The notes under the pieces: model-generated
What the model saw: the letters and a program-made list of their open reading frames with translations, nothing else
Database searches by the model: none
What the model was told of the DNA's origin: nothing
Shown here: positions 34,150-50,619 of the stretch, piece after piece
Position numbering within the stretch: position 1 is the stretch's first letter
Layout: every line of letters starts with the position of its first letter
Translations under genes and position numbers: made by a program
Source: Mallotus nudiflorus
Lineage: Eukaryota > Streptophyta > Magnoliopsida > Malpighiales > Euphorbiaceae
DNA: 64,000 bases
Assembly: GCA_947683625.1 (NCBI GenBank)
Contig: CANTUR010000642.1
Coordinates: 62,001-126,000 of the forward strand
Direction: 5' to 3'

Positions 34150-37100
34150 CGTGCAAATGGTTTTCAAAATGTGATCCCAATGTTACAATTGCGTATTGAC
34201 CATCCTAAAATCATATTCCATCATTCTAAACTCACAAATCAAGTTGGTTTAGTTGAATGCACAATTTGCACAAGTTTGAACGCAGAATGTGAGAGCTCGT
34301 CCAAATTCGTGCACAAATTATTTTAAAGATGCTATCCAATGTTCCAATAGCATATTTACAAGACTAGGTACATATTCTGGCTTGTTAAAATCATGAATAT
34401 GATTGACATAATTAAATATAGAATTTGCGCACATTTGTGCATGTTTACGCACAAAAACAGAACTCGTGCAAATTGCGCGCAAATGGTTTTGAAAATGTGA
34501 TTCCAATGTTAGAATTTGCAGATTGACCATCCTAAAGCCATGTTCCACCATTCCAAACCCAAAAATCAAATCGATTTAATTGAGCGAACAATTTGTGCAC
34601 ATTTGCGCATGTTTGAACGCGAATTGTCAACTCGTCCAAATTTGTGCACAAATGGTTCTAAATATGTTGTCAATAAACTCGTGCAATTGCATATTTCAAA
34701 TATTACCAAGCACGCCTTATAGCTGGTTAGAATCATGAATACAATTGACATAATTAAATGCACAATTTTTGCATGTTTGGGCACACAAATAGAACTCGTG
34801 CAAATTGCGCGCAAATGGTTTTGAAAATGTGATCCCAATGTTACAACTGCGTATTGACCATCCTAAAATCATATTCCATCATTCCAAACTCATGAATCAA
34901 ATTGATTGGACTGAATGCACAACTTGTGCACGTTTGCGCATGTTTGAACGCAAAATGTGAACTCGTCAAAATTTGTGCACAAATGGTTTTAAAGATGTTA
35001 TCCATTGTTCCAACAGCATATTTACAATGCTAGGTACATATTCTAGCTTGTTAAAATCATGAATACAATTGACATAATTAAATGCACAATTTGTGCGTGT
35101 TTCAACACAAAAATAGAACTCGTGCATATTGCGTGCAAATGGTTTTCAAAATGTGATCCTAATGTTACAATTGCGTATTGACCATCCTAAAATCATATTC
35201 CATCATTCTAAACTCACAAATCAAGTTGATTTAGTTGAATGCACAACTTGCGCAAGTTTGAACGCAGAATGTGAGAGCTCGTCCAAATTCGTGCACAAAT
35301 TGTTTTAAAGATGCTATCCAATGTTCCAATAGCATATTTACAAGACTAGGTACATATTCTGGTTTGTTAAAATCATGAATATGATTGACATAATTAAATA
35401 TAGAATTTGCGCACATTTGTGCATGTTTGCGCACAAAAACAGAACTCGTGCAAATTGCGCGCAAATGGTTTTGAAAATGTGATTCCAATGTTAGAATTTG
35501 CAGATTGACCGTCCTAAAGCCATGTTCCACCATTCCAAACCCAAAAATCAAATCGATTTAATTGAGCGAACAATTTGTGCACATTTGCACATATTTGAAC
35601 GCGAAATGTCAACTCGTCCAAATTTGTGCACAAATGGTTCTAAATATGTTGTCAATAAACTCGTGCAATTGCATATTTCAAATATTACCAAGCACGCCTT
35701 ATAGCTGGTTAGAATCATGAATACAATTGACATAATTAAATGCACAATTTTTACATGTTTGGGCACACAAATAGAACTCGTGCAAATTGCGCGCAAATGG
35801 TTTTGAAAATGTGATCCCAATGTTACAACTGCCTATTGACCATACTAAAATCATATTCCATCATTCCAAACTCATGAATCAAATTGATTGGACTGAATGC
35901 ACAACTTGTGCACGTTTACGCATGTTTGAACGCAAAATGTGAACTCGTCAAAATTTATGCACAAATGGTTTTAAAGATGTTATCCATTGTTCCAACAGCA
36001 TATTTACAATGCTAGGTACATATTCTAGCTTGTTAAAATCATGAATACAATTGACATAATTAAATGCATAATTTGTGCGTGTTTCAACACAAAAATAGAA
36101 CTCGTGCATATTGCGTGCAAATGGTTTTCAAAATGTGATCCTAATGTTACAATTGTGTATTGACCATCCTAAAATCATATTCCATCATTCTAAACTCACA
36201 AATCAAGTTGATTTAGTTGAATGCACAATTTGCGCAAGTTTGAACGCAGAATGTGAGAGCTCGTCCAAATTCATGCACAAATTGTTTTAAAGATGCTATC
36301 CAATGTTCCAATAGCATATTTACAAGACTAGGTACATATTCTGGCTTGTTAAAATCATGAATATGATTGACATAATTAAATATAGAATTTGCGCACATTT
36401 GTGCATGTTTGCGCACAAAAACAGAACTCGTGCAAATTGCGCGCAAATGGTTTTGAAAATGTGATTCCAATGTTAGAATTTGCAGATTGACTGTCCTAAA
36501 GCCATGTTCCACCATTCCAAACCCAAAAATCAAATCGATTTAATTGAGCGAACAATTTGTGCACATTTGCACATGTTTGAACGCGAAATGTCAACTCGTC
36601 CAAATTTGTGCACAAATGGTTCTAAATATGTTGTCAATAAACTCGTGCAATTGCATATTTCAAATATTACCAAGCACGCCTTATAGCTGGTTAGAATCAT
36701 GAATACAATTGACATAATAAAATGCACAATTTTTGCATGTTTGGGCACACAAATAGAACACGTGCAAATTGCGCGCAAATGGTTTTGAAAATGTGATCCC
36801 AATGTTACAACTGCATATTGACCATCCTAAAATCATATTCCATCATTCCAAACTCATGAATCAAATTGATTGGACTGAATGCACAACTTGTGCACGTTTG
36901 TGCATGTTTGAACGCAAAACGTCAACTCGTCAAAATTTGTGCACAAATGGTTTTAAAGATGTTATCCATTGTTCCAACAGCATATTTACAATGCTAGGTA
37001 CATATTCTAGCTTGTTAAAATCATGAATACAATTGACATAATTAAATGCACAATTTGTGCGTGTTTCAACACAAAAATAGAACTCGTGCATATTGCGTGC

Positions 37101-40100
37101 AAATGGTTTTCAAAATGTGATCCCAATGTTACAATTGCGTATTGACCATCCTAAAATCATATTCCATCATTCTAAACTCACAAATCAAGTTGGTTTAGTT
37201 GAATGCACAATTTGCGCAAGTTTGAACGCAGAATGTGAGAGCTCGTCCAAATTCGTGCACAAATTGTTTTAAAGATGCTATCCAATGTTCCAATAGCATA
37301 TTTACAAGACTAGGTACATATTCTGGCTTGTTAAAATCATGAATATGATTGACATAATTAAATATAGAATTTGCGCACATTTGTGCATGTTTGCGCACAA
37401 AAACAGAACTCGTGCAAATTGCGTGCAAATGGTTTTGAAAATGTGATTCCAATGTTAGAATTTGTAGATTGACCATCCTAAAGCCATGTTCCACCATTTC
37501 AAACCCAAAAATCAAATCGATTTAATTGAGCGAACAATTTGTGCACATTTGCGCATGTTTGAACGCGAAATGTCAACTCGTCCAAATTTGTGCACAAATG
37601 GTTCTAAATATGTTGTCAATAAACTCGTACAATTGCATATTTCAAATATTACCAAGCACGCCTTATAGCTGGTTAGAATCATGAATACAATTGACATAAT
37701 TAAATGCACAATTTTTGCATGTTTGGGCACACAAATAGAACTCGTGCAAATTGCGCGCAAATGGTTTTGAAAATGTGATCCCAATGTTACAACTGCGTAT
37801 TGACCATCCTAAAATCATATTCCATCATTCCAAACTCATGAATCAAATTGATTGGACTGAATGCGCAACTTGTGCACGTTTGCGCATGTTTGAACGCAAA
37901 ACGTGAACTCGTCAAAATTTGTGCACAAATGGTTTTAAAGATGTTATCCATTGTTCCAACAACATATTTACAATGCTAGGTACATATTCTAGCTTGTTAA
38001 AATCATGAATACAATTGACATAATTAAATGCACAATTTGTCCGTGTTTCAACACAAAAATAGAACTCGTGCATATTGCATGCAAATGGTTTTCAAAATGT
38101 GATCCCAATGTTACAATTGCGTATTGACCATCCTAAAATCATATTCCATCATTCTAAACTCACAAATCAAGTTGATTTAGTTGAATGCACAATTTGCGCA
38201 AGTTTGAACGCAGAATGTGAGAGCTTGTCCAAATTCGTGCACAAATTGTTTTAAAGATGCTATCCAATGTTCCAATAGCATATTTACAAGACTAGGTACA
38301 TATTCTGGCTTGTTAAAATCATGAATATGATTGACATAATTAAATATAGAATTTGCGCACATTTGTGCATGTTTGCGCACAAAAACAGAACTCGTGCAAA
38401 TTGCGCGCAAATGGTTTTGAAAATGTGATTCCAATGTTAGAATTTGCAGATTGACCATCCTAAAGCCATGTTCCACCATTCCAAACCCAAAAATCAAATC
38501 GATTTAATTGAGCGAACAATTTGTGCACATTTGCGCATGTTTGAACGCGAAATGTCAACTCCTCCAAATTTATGCACAAATGGTTCTAAATATGTTGTCA
38601 ATAAACTCGTGCATTTGCATATTTCAAATATTACCAAGCACGCCTTATAGCTGGTTAGAATCATGAATACAATTGACATAATTAAATGCACAATTTTTGC
38701 ATGTTTGGGCACACAAATAGAACTCGTGCAAATTGCGCGCAAATGGTTTTGAAAATGTGATCCTAATGTTATAACTGCGTATTGACCATCCTAAAATCAT
38801 ATTCCATCATTCCAAACTCATGAATCAAATTGATTGGACTGAATGCACAACTTGTGCACGTTTGCGCATGTTTGAACGCAAAACGTGAACTCGTCAAAAT
38901 TTGTGCACAAATGGTTTTAAAGATGTTATCCATTGTTCCAACAGCATATTTACAATGCTAGATACATATTCTAGCTTGTTAAAATCATGAATACAATTGA
39001 CATAATTAAATGCACAATTTGTGCGTGTTTCAACACAAAAATAGAACTCGTACATATTGCGTGCAAATGGTTTTCAAAATGTGATCCCAATGTTACAATT
39101 GCGTATTGACCATCCTAAAATCATATTCCATCATTCTAAACTCACAAATCAAGTTGGTTTAGTTGAATGCACAATTTGCGCAAGTTTGAACGCAGAATGT
39201 GAGAGCTCGTCCAAATTCGTGCACAAATTGTTTTAAAGATGCTATCCAATGTTCCAATAGCATATTTACAAGACTAGGTGCATATTCTGGCTTGTTAAAA
39301 TCATGAATATGATTGACATAATTAAATATAGAATTTGCGCACATTTGTGCATGTTTGCGCACAAAAACAGAACTCGTGCAAATTGCGTGCAAATGGTTTT
39401 GAAAATGTGATTCCAATGTTAGAATTTGTAGATTGACCATCCTAAAGCCATGTTCCACCATTTCAAACCCAAAAATCTAATCGATTTAATTGAGCGAACA
39501 ATTTGTGCACATTTGCGCATGTTTGAACGCGAAATGTCAACTCGTCCAAATTTGTGCACAAATGGTTCTAAATATGTTGTCAATAAACTCGTGCAATTGC
39601 ATATTTCAAATATTACCAAGCACGCCTTATAGCTGGTTAGAATCATGAATACAATTGACATAATTAAATGCACAATTTTTGCATGTTTTGGCACACAAAT
39701 AGAACTCGTGCAAATTGCGCGCAAATGGTTTTGAAAATGTGATCCCAATGTTACAACTGCGTATTGACCATCCTAAAATCATATTCCATCATTCCAAACC
39801 CATGAATCAAATTGATTGGACTGAATGCGCAACCTGTGCACGTTTGCGCATGTTTGAACGCAAAACGTGAACTCGTCAAAATTTGTGCACAAATGGTTTT
39901 AAAGATGTTATCCATTGTTCCAACAGCATATTTACAATGCTAGGTACATATTCTAGCTTGTTAAAATCATGAATACAATTGACATAATTAAATGCACAAT
40001 TTGTGCGTGTTTCAACACAAAAATAGAACTCGTGCATATTGCGTGCAAATGGTTTTCAAAATGTGATCCCAATGTTACAATTGCGTATTGACCATCCTAA

Positions 40101-43100
40101 AATCATATTCCATCATTCTAAACTCACAAATCAAGTTGATTTAGTTGAATGCACAATTTGCGCAAGTTTGAACGCAGAATGTGAGAGCTCGTCCAAATTC
40201 GTGCACAAATTGTTTTAAAGATGCTATCCAATGTTCCAATAGCATATTTACAAGACTAGGTACATATTCTGGCTTGTTAAAATCATGAATATGATTGACA
40301 TAATTAAATATAGAATTTGCGCACATTTGTGCATGTTTGCGCACAAAAACAGAACTCGTGCAAATTGCGCGCAAATGGTTTTGAAAATGTGATTCCAATG
40401 TTAGAATTTGCAGATTGACCGTCCTAAAGCCATGTTCCACCATTCCAAACCCAAAAATCAAATCGATTTAATTGAGCGAACAATTTGTGCACATTTGCGC
40501 ATGTTTGAACGCGAAATGTCAACTCGTCCAAATTTATGCACAAATGGTTCTAAATATGTTGTCAATAAACTCGTGCATTTGCATATTTGAAATATTACCA
40601 AGCACGCCTTATAGCTGGTTAGAATCATGAATACAATTGACATAATTAAATGCACAATTTTTGCATGTTTGGGCACACAAATAGAACTCGTGCAAATTGC
40701 GCGCAAATGGTTTTGAAAATGTGATCCTAATGTTACAACTGCGTATTGACCATCCTAAAATCATATTCCATCATTCCAAACTCATGAATCAAATTGATTG
40801 GACTGAATGCACAACTTGTGCACGTTTGCGCATGTTTGAACGCAAAACGTGAACTCGTCAAAATTTGTGCACAAATGGTTTTAAAGATGTTATCCATTGT
40901 TCCAACAGCATATTTACAATGCTAGGTACATATTCTAGCTTGTTAAAATCATGAATACAATTGACATAATTAAATGCACAATTTGTGCGTGTTTCAACAC
41001 AAAAATAGAACTCGTGCATATTGCGTGCAAATGGTTTTCAAAATGTGATCCCAATGTTACAATTGCGTATTGACCATCCTAAAATCATATTCCATCATTC
41101 TAAACTCACAAATCAAGTTGGTTTAGTTGAATGCACAATTTGCGCAAGTTTGAACGCAGAATGTGAGAGCTCGTCCAAATTCGTGCACAAATTGTTTTAA
41201 AGATGCTATCCAATGTTCCAATAGCATATTTACAAGACTAGGTACATATTCTGGCTTGTTAAAATCATGAATATGATTGACATAATTAAATATAGAATTT
41301 GCGCACATTTGTGCATGTTTGCGCACAAAAACAGAACTCGTGCAAATTGCGCGCAAATGGTTTTGAAAATGTGATTCCAATGTTAGAATTTGCAGATTGA
41401 CCGTCCTAAAGCCATGTTCCACCATTCCAAACCCAAAAATCAAATCGATTTAATTGAGCGAACAATTTGTGCACATTTGCGCATGTTTGAACGCGAAATG
41501 TCAACTCCTCCAAATTTATGCACAAATGGTTCTAAATATGTTGTCAATAAACTCGTGCATTTGCATATTTCAAATATTACCAAGCACGCCTTATAGCTGG
41601 TTAGAATCATGAATACAATTGACATAATTAAATGCACAATTTCTGCATGTTTGGGCACACAAATAGAACTCGTGCAAATTACGCGCAAATGGTTTTGAAA
41701 ATGTGATCCTAATGTTATAACTGCGTATTGACCATCCTAAAATCATATTCCATCATTCCAAACTCATGAATCAAATTGATTGGACTGAATGCACAACTTG
41801 TGCACGTTTGCGCATGTTTGAACGCAAAACGTGAACTCGTCAAAATTTGTGCACAAATGGTTTTAAAGATGTTATCCATTGTTCCAACAGCATATTTACA
41901 ATGCTAGGTACATATTCTAGATTGTTAAAATCATGAATACAATTGACATAATTAAATGCACAATTTGTGCGTGTTTCAACACAAAAATAGAACTCGTGCA
42001 TATTGCGTGCAAATGGTTTTCAAAATGTGATCCCAATGTTACAATTGCGTATTGACCATCCTAAAATCATATTCCATCATTCTAAACTCACAAATCAAGT
42101 TGGTTTAGTTGAATGCACAATTTGCGCAAGTTTGAACGCAGAATGTGAGAGCTCGTCCAAATTCGTGCACAAATTGTTTTAAAGATGCTATCCAATGTTC
42201 CAATAGCATATTTACAAGACTAGGTACATATTCTGGCTTCTTAAAATCATGAATATGATTGACATAATTAAATATAGAATTTGCGCACATTTGTGCATGT
42301 TTGCGCACAAAAACAGAACTCGTGCAAATTGCGTGCAAATGGTTTTGAAAATGTGATTCCAATGTTAGAATTTGTAGATTGACCATCCTAAAGCCATGTT
42401 CCACCATTTCAAACCCAAAAATCAAATCGATTTAATTGAGCGAACAATTTGTGCACATTTGCGCATGTTTGAACGCGAAATGTCAACTCGTCCAAATTTG
42501 TGCACAAATGGTTCTAAATATGTTGTCAATAAACTCGTGCAATTGCATATTTCAAATATTACCAAGCACGCCTTATAGCTGGTTAGAATCATGAATACAA
42601 TTGACATAATTAAATGCACAATTTTTGCATGTTTGGGCACACAAATAGAACTCGTGCAAATTGCGTGCAAATGGTTTTGAAAATGTGATCCCAATGTTAC
42701 AACTGCGTATTGACCATCCTAAAATCATATTCCATCATTCCAAACTCATGAATCAAATTGATTGGACTGAATGCACAACTTGTGCACGTTTGCGCATGTT
42801 TGAACGCAAAACGTGAACTCGTCAAAATTTGTGCGCAAATGGTTTTAAAGATGTTATCCATTGTTCCAACAGCATATTTACAATGCTAGGTACATATTCT
42901 AGCTTGTTAAAATCATGAATACAATTGACATAATTAAATGCACAATTTGTGCGTGTTTCAACACAAAAATAGAACTCGTGCATATTGCGTGCAAATGGTT
43001 TTCAAAATGTGATCCCAATGTTACAATTGCGTATTGACCATCCTAAAATCATATTCCATCATTCTAAACTCACAAATCAAGTTGATTTAGTTGAATGCAC

Positions 43101-43187
43101 AATTTGCGCAAGTTTGAACGCAGAATGTGAGAGCTCGTCCAAATTCGTGCACAAATTGTTTTAAAGATGCTATCCAATGTTCCAATA

Positions 43188-43845
43188 GCATATTTACAAG
43201 ACTAGGTACATATTCTGGCTTGTTAAAATCATGAATATGATTGACATAATTAAATATAGAATTTGCGCACATTTGTGCATGTTTGCGCACAAAAACAGAA
43301 CTCGTGCAAATTGCGCGCAAATGGTTTTGAAAATGTGATTCCAATGTTAGAATTTGCAGATTGACCGTCCTAAAGCCATGTTCCACCATTCCAAACCCAA
43401 AAATCAAATCGATTTAATTGAGCGAACAATTTGTGCACATTTGCGCATGTTTGAACGCGAAATGCCAACTCCTCCAAATTTATGCACAAATGGTTCTAAA
43501 TATGTTGTCAATAAACTCGTGCATTTGCATATTTCAAATATTACCAAGCACGCCTTATAGCTGGTTAGAATCATGAATACAATTAACATAATTAAATGCA
43601 CAATTTGTGCGTGTTTCAACACAAAAATAGAACTCGTGCATATTGCGTGCAAATGGCTTTCAAAATGTGATCCCAATGTTACAATTGCGTATTGACCATC
43701 CTAAAATCATATTCCATCATTCTAAACTCACAAATCAAGTTGGTTTAGTTGAATGCACAATTTGCGCAAGTTTGAACGCAGAATGTGAGAGCTCGTCCAA
43801 ATTCGTGCACAAATTGTTTTAAAGATGCTATCCAATGTTCCAATA
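43188..43845. repeat. Shortened 658-bp satellite unit
   Basis: This unit lacks 324 bp. Sub-repeat 1 (339 bp) is intact; the next 319 bp are a hybrid that starts as sub-repeat 2 and continues as sub-repeat 3. The switch falls in the shared segment around 43567-43604. The unit is the product of an out-of-register exchange between neighbouring sub-repeats. Confidence 0.9.
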
Positions 43846-46800
43846 GCATATTTACAAGACTAGGTACATATTCTGGCTTGTTAAAATCATGAATATGATT
43901 GACATAATTAAATATAGAATTTACGCACATTTGTGCATGTTTGCGCACAAAAACAGAACTCGTGCAAATTGCGCGCAAATGGTTTTGAAAATGTGATTCC
44001 AATGTTAGAATTTGCAGATTGACCGTCCTAAAGCCATGTTCCACCATTCCAAACCCAAAAATCAAATCGATTTAATTGAGCGAACAATTTGTGCACATTT
44101 GCGCATGTTTGAACGCGAAATGTCAGCTCCTCCAAATTTGTGCACAAATGGTTCTAAATATGTTGTCAATAAACTCGTGCAATTGCATATTTCAAATATT
44201 ACCAAGCACGCCTTATAGCTGGTTAGAATCATGAATACAATTGACATAATTAAATGCACAATTTTTGCATGTTTGGGCACACAAATAGAACTCGTGCAAA
44301 TTGCGCGCAAATGGTTTTGAAAATGTGATCCCAATGTTGCAACTGCGTATTGACCATCCTAAAATCATATTCCATCATTCCAAACTCATGAATCAAATTG
44401 ATTGGACTGAATGCACAACTTGTGCACGTTTGCGCATGTTTGAACGCAAAACGTGAACTCGTCAAAATTTGTGCACAAATGGTTTTAAAGATGTTATCCA
44501 TTGTTCCAACAGCATATTTACAATGCTAGGTACATATTCTAGCTTGTTAAAATCATGAATACAATTGACATAATTAAATGCACAATTTGTGCATGTTTCA
44601 ACACAAAAATAGAACTCGTGCATATTGCGTGCAAATGGTTTTCAAAATGTGATCCCAATGTTACAATTGCGTATTGACCATCCTAAAATCATATTCCATC
44701 ATTCTAAACTCACAAATCAAGTTGGTTTAGTTGAATGCACAATTTGCGCAAGTTTGAACGCAGAATGTGAGAGCTCGTCCAAATTCGTGCACAAATTGTT
44801 TTAAAGATGCTATCCAATGTTCCAATAGCATATTTACAAGACTAGGTACATATTCTGGCTTGTTAAAATCATGAATATGATTGACATAATTAAATATAGA
44901 ATTTGCGCACATTTGTGCATGTTTGCGCACAAAAACAGAACTCGTGCAAATTGCGTGCAAATGGTTTTGAAAATGTGATTCCAATGTTAGAATTTGTAGA
45001 TTGACCATCCTAAAGCCATGTTCCACCATTTCAAACCCAAAAATCAAATCGATTTAATTGAGCGAACAATTTGTGCACATTTGCGCATGTTTGAACGCGA
45101 AATGTCAACTCGTCCAAATTTGTGCACAAATGGTTCTAAATATGTTGTCAATAAACTCATGCAATTGCATATTTCAAATATTACCAAGCACGCCTTATAG
45201 CTGGTTAGAATCATGAATACAATTGACATAATTAAATGCACAATTTTTGCATGTTTGGGCACACAAATAGAACTCGTGCAAATTGCGCGCAAATGGTTTT
45301 GAACATGTGATCCCAATGTTACAACTGTGTATTGACCATCCTAAAATCATATTCCATCATTCCAAACCCATGAATCAAATTGATTGGACTGAATGCGCAA
45401 CTTGTGCACGTTTGCGCATGTTTGAACGCAAAACGTGAACTCGTCAAAATTTGTGCACAAATGGTTTTAAAGATGTTATCCATTGTTCCAACAGCATATT
45501 TACAATGCTAGGTACATATTCTAGATTGTTAAAATCATGAATACAATTGACATAATTAAATGCACAATTTGTGCGTGTTTCAACACAAAAATAGAACTCG
45601 TGCATATTGCGTGCAAATGGTTTTCAAAATGTGATCCCAATGTTACAATTGCGTATTGACCATCCTAAAATCATATTCCATCATTCTAAACTCACAAATC
45701 AAGTTGATTTAGTTGAATGCACAATTTGCGCAAGTTTGAACGCAGAATGTGAGAGCTCGTCCAAATTCGTGCACAAATTGTTTTAAAGATGCTATCCAAT
45801 GTTCCAATAGCATATTTACAAGACTAGGTACATATTCTGGCTTGTTAAAATCATGAATATGATTGACATAATTAAATATAGAATTTGCGCACATTTGTGC
45901 ATGTTTGCGCACAAAAACAGAACTCGTGCAAATTGCGCGCAAATGGTTTTGAAAATGTGATTCCAATGTTAGAATTTGCAGATTGACCGTCCTAAAGCCA
46001 TGTTCCACCATTCCAAACCCAAAAATCAAATCGATTTAATTGAGCGAACAATTTGTGCACATTTGCGCATGTTTGAACGCGAAATGTCAACTCCTCCAAA
46101 TTTATGCACAAATGGTTCTAAATATGTTGTCAATAAACTCGTGCATTTGCATATTTGAAATATTACCAAGCACGCCTTATAGCTGGTTAGAATCATGAAT
46201 ACAATTGACATAATTAAATGCACAATTTTTGCATGTTTGGGCACACAAATAGAACTCGTGCAAATTGCGCGCAAATGGTTTTGAAAATGTGATCCTAATG
46301 TTACAACTGCGTATTGACCATCCTAAAATCATATTCCATCATTCCAAACTCATGAATCAAATTGATTGGACTGAATGCACAACTTGTGCACGTTTGCGCA
46401 TGTTTGAACGCAAAACGTGAACTCGTCAAAATTTGTGCACAAATGGTTGTAAAGATGTTATCCATTGTTCCAACAGCATATTTACAATGCTAGGTACATA
46501 TTCTAGCTTGTTAAAATCATGAATACAATTGACATAATTAAATGCACAATTTGTGCGTGTTTCAACACAAAAATAGAACTCGTGCATATTGCGTGCAAAT
46601 GGTTTTCAAAATGTGATCCCAATGTTACAATTGCGTATTGACCATCCTAAAATCATATTCCATCATTCTAAACTCACAAATCAAGTTGGTTTAGTTGAAT
46701 GCACAATTTGCGCAAGTTTGAACGCAGAATGTGAGAGCTCGTCCAAATTCGTGCACAAATTGTTTTAAAGATGCTATCCAATGTTCCAATAGCATATTTA

Positions 46801-49800
46801 CAAGACTAGGTACATATTCTGGCTTGTTAAAATCATGAATATGATTGACATAATTAAATATAGAATTTGCGCACATTTGTGCATGTTTGCGCACAAAAAC
46901 AGAACTCGTGCAAATTGCGCGCAAATGGTTTTGAAAATGTGATTCCAATGTTAGAATTTGCAGATTGACCGTCCTAAAGCCATGTTCCACCATTCCAAAC
47001 CCAAAAATCAAATCGATTTAATTGAGCGAACAATTTGTGCACATTTGCGCATGTTTGAACGCGAAATGTCAACTCGTCCAAATTTATGCACAAATGGTTC
47101 TAAATATGTTGTCAATAAACTCGTGCATTTGCATATTTGAAATATTACCAAGCACGCCTTATAGCTGGTTAGAATCATGAATACAATTGACATAATTAAA
47201 TGCACAATTTTTGCATGTTTGGGCACACAAATAGAACTCGTGCAAATTGCGCGCAAATGGTTTTGAAAATGTGATCCCAATGTTACAACTGCGTATTGAC
47301 CATCCTAAAATCATATTCCATCATTCCAAACTCATGAATCAAATTGATTGGACTGAATGCGCAACTTGTGCACGTTTGCGCATGTTTGAACGCAAAACGT
47401 GAACTCGTCAAAATTTGTGCACAAATGGTTTTAAAGATGTTATCCATTGTTCCAACAGCATATTTACAATGCTAGGTACATATTCTAGCTTGTTAAAATC
47501 ATGAATACAATTGACATAATTAAATGCACAATTTGTGCGTGTTTCAACACAAAAATAGAACTCGTGCATATTGCGTGCAAATGGCTTTCAAAATGTGATC
47601 CCAATGTTACAATTGCGTATTGACCATCCTAAAATCATATTCCATCATTCTAAACTCACAAATCAAGTTGGTTTAGTTGAATGCACAATTTGCGCAAGTT
47701 TGAACGCAGAATGTGAGAGCTCGTCCAAATTCGTGCACAAATTGTTTTAAAGATGCTATCCAATGTTCCAATAGCATATTTACAAGACTAGGTACATATT
47801 CTGGCTTGTTAAAATCATGAATATGATTGACATAATTAAATATAGAATTTACGCACATTTGTGCATGTTTGCGCACAAAAACAGAACTCGTGCAAATTGC
47901 GCGCAAATGGTTTTTGAAAATGTGATTCCAATGTTAGAATTTGCAGATTGACCGTCCTAAAGCCATGTTCCACCATTCCAAACCCAAAAATCAAATCGAT
48001 TTAATTGAGCGAACAATTTGTGCACATTTGCGCATGTTTGAACGCGAAATGTCAACTCGTCCAAATTTGTGCACAAATGGTTCTAAATATGTTGTCAATA
48101 AACTCGTGCAATTGCATATTTCAAATATTACCAAGCACGCCTTATAGCTGGTTAGAATCATGAATACAATTGACATAATTAAATGCACAATTTTTGCATG
48201 TTTGGGCACACAAATAGAACTCGTGCAAATTGCGCGCAAATGGTTTTGAAAATGTGATCCCAATGTTACAACTGCGTATTGACCATCCTAAAATCATATT
48301 CCATCATTCCAAACTCATGAATCAAATTGATTGGACTGAATGCACAACTTGTGCACGTTTGCGCATGTTTGAACGCAAAACGTGAACTCGTCAAAATTTG
48401 TGCACAAATGGTTTTAAAGATGTTATCCATTGTTCCAACAGCATATTTACAATGCTAGGTACATATTCTAGCTTGTTAAAATCATGAATACAATTGACAT
48501 AATTAAATGCACAATTTGTGCATGTTTCAACACAAAAATAGAACTCGTGCATATTGCGTGCAAATGGTTTTCAAAATGTGATCCCAATGTTACAATTGCG
48601 TATTGACCATCCTAAAATCATATTCCATCATTCTAAACTCACAAATCAAGTTGGTTTAGTTGAATGCACAATTTGCGCAAGTTTGAACGCAGAATGTGAG
48701 AGCTCGTCCAAATTCGTGCACAAATTGTTTTAAAGATGCTATCCAATGTTCCAATAGCATATTTACAAGACTAGGTACATATTCTGGCTTGTTAAAATCA
48801 TGAATATGATTGACATAATTAAATATAGAATTTGCGCACATTTGTGCATGTTTGCGCACAAAAACAGAACTCGTGCAAATTGCGCGCAAATGGTTTTGAA
48901 AATGTGATTCCAATGTTAGAATTTGCAGATTGACCGTCCTAAAGCCATGTTCCACCATTCCAAACCCAAAAATCAAATCGATTTAATTGAGCGAACAATT
49001 TGTGCACATTTGCGCATGTTTGAACGCGAAATGTCAACTCCTCCAAATTTATGCACAAATGGTTCTAAATATGTTGTCAATAAACTCGTGCATTTGCATA
49101 TTTCAAATATTACCAAGCACGCCTTATAGCTGGTTAGAATCATGAATACAATTGACATAATTAAATGCACAATTTTTGCATGTTTGTGCACACAAATAGA
49201 ACTCGTGCAAATTGCGCGCAAATGGTTTTGAAAATGTGATCCCAATGTTACAACTGCGTATTGACCATCCTAAAATCATATTCCATCATTCCAAACTCAT
49301 GAATCAAATTGATTGGACTGAATGCGCAACTTGTGCACGTTTGCGCATGTTTGAACGCAAAACGTGAACTCGTCAAAATTTGTGCACAAATGGTTTTAAA
49401 GATGTTATCCATTGTTCCAACAGCATATTTACAATGCTAGGTACATATTCTAGCTTGTTAAAATCATGAATACAATTGACATAATTAAATGCACAATTTG
49501 TGCGTGTTTCAACACAAAAATAGAACTCGTGCATATTGCGTGCAAATGGCTTTCAAAATGTGATCCCAATGTTACAATTGCGTATTGACCATCCTAAAAT
49601 CATATTCCATCATTCTAAACTCACAAATCAAGTTGGTTTAGTTGAATGCACAATTTGCGCAAGTTTGAACGCAGAATGTGAGAGCTCGTCCAAATTCGTG
49701 CACAAATTGTTTTAAAGATGCTATCCAATGTTCCAATAGCATATTTACAAGACTAGGTACATATTCTGGCTTGTTAAAATCATGAATATGATTGACATAA

Positions 49801-50619
49801 TTAAATATAGAATTTACGCACATTTGTGCATGTTTGCGCACAAAAACAGAACTCGTGCAAATTGCGCGCAAATGGTTTTGAAAATGTGATTCCAATGTTA
49901 GAATTTGCAGATTGACCGTCCTAAAGCCATGTTCCACCATTCCAAACCCAAAAATCAAATCGATTTAATTGAGCGAACAATTTGTGCACATTTGCGCATG
50001 TTTGAACGCGAAATGTCAACTCGTCCAAATTTGTGCACAAATGGTTCTAAATATGTTGTCAATAAACTCGTGCAATTGCATATTTCAAATATTACCAAGC
50101 ACGCCTTATAGCTGGTTAGAATCATGAATACAATTGACATAATTAAATGCACAATTTTTGCATGTTTGGGCACACAAATAGAACTCGTGCAAATTGCGCG
50201 CAAATGGTTTTGAAAATGTGATCCCAATGTTACAACTGCGTATTGACCATCCTAAAATCATATTCCATCATTCCAAACTCATGAATCAAATTGATTGGAC
50301 TGAATGCACAACTTGTGCACGTTTGCGCATGTTTGAACGCAAAACGTGAACTCGTCAAAATTTGTGCACAAATGGTTTTAAAGATGTTATCCATTGTTCC
50401 AACAGCATATTTACAATGCTAGGTACATATTCTAGCTTGTTAAAATCATGAATACAATTGACATAATTAAATGCACAATTTGTGCGTGTTTCAACACAAA
50501 AATAGAACTCGTGCATATTGCGTGCAAATGGCTTTCAAAATGTGATCCCAATGTTACAATTGCGTATTGACCATCCTAAAATCATATTCCATCATTCTAA
50601 ACTCACAAATCAAGTTGGT

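Noticed and set aside
35231..35551. 106-codon minus-strand frame recurring in nearly every satellite unit, and the matching 68- and 90-codon frames
   Set aside because: They recur every 982 bp with the repeat, overlap each other on both strands and resemble no protein. Their conservation is explained by homogenisation of the DNA.
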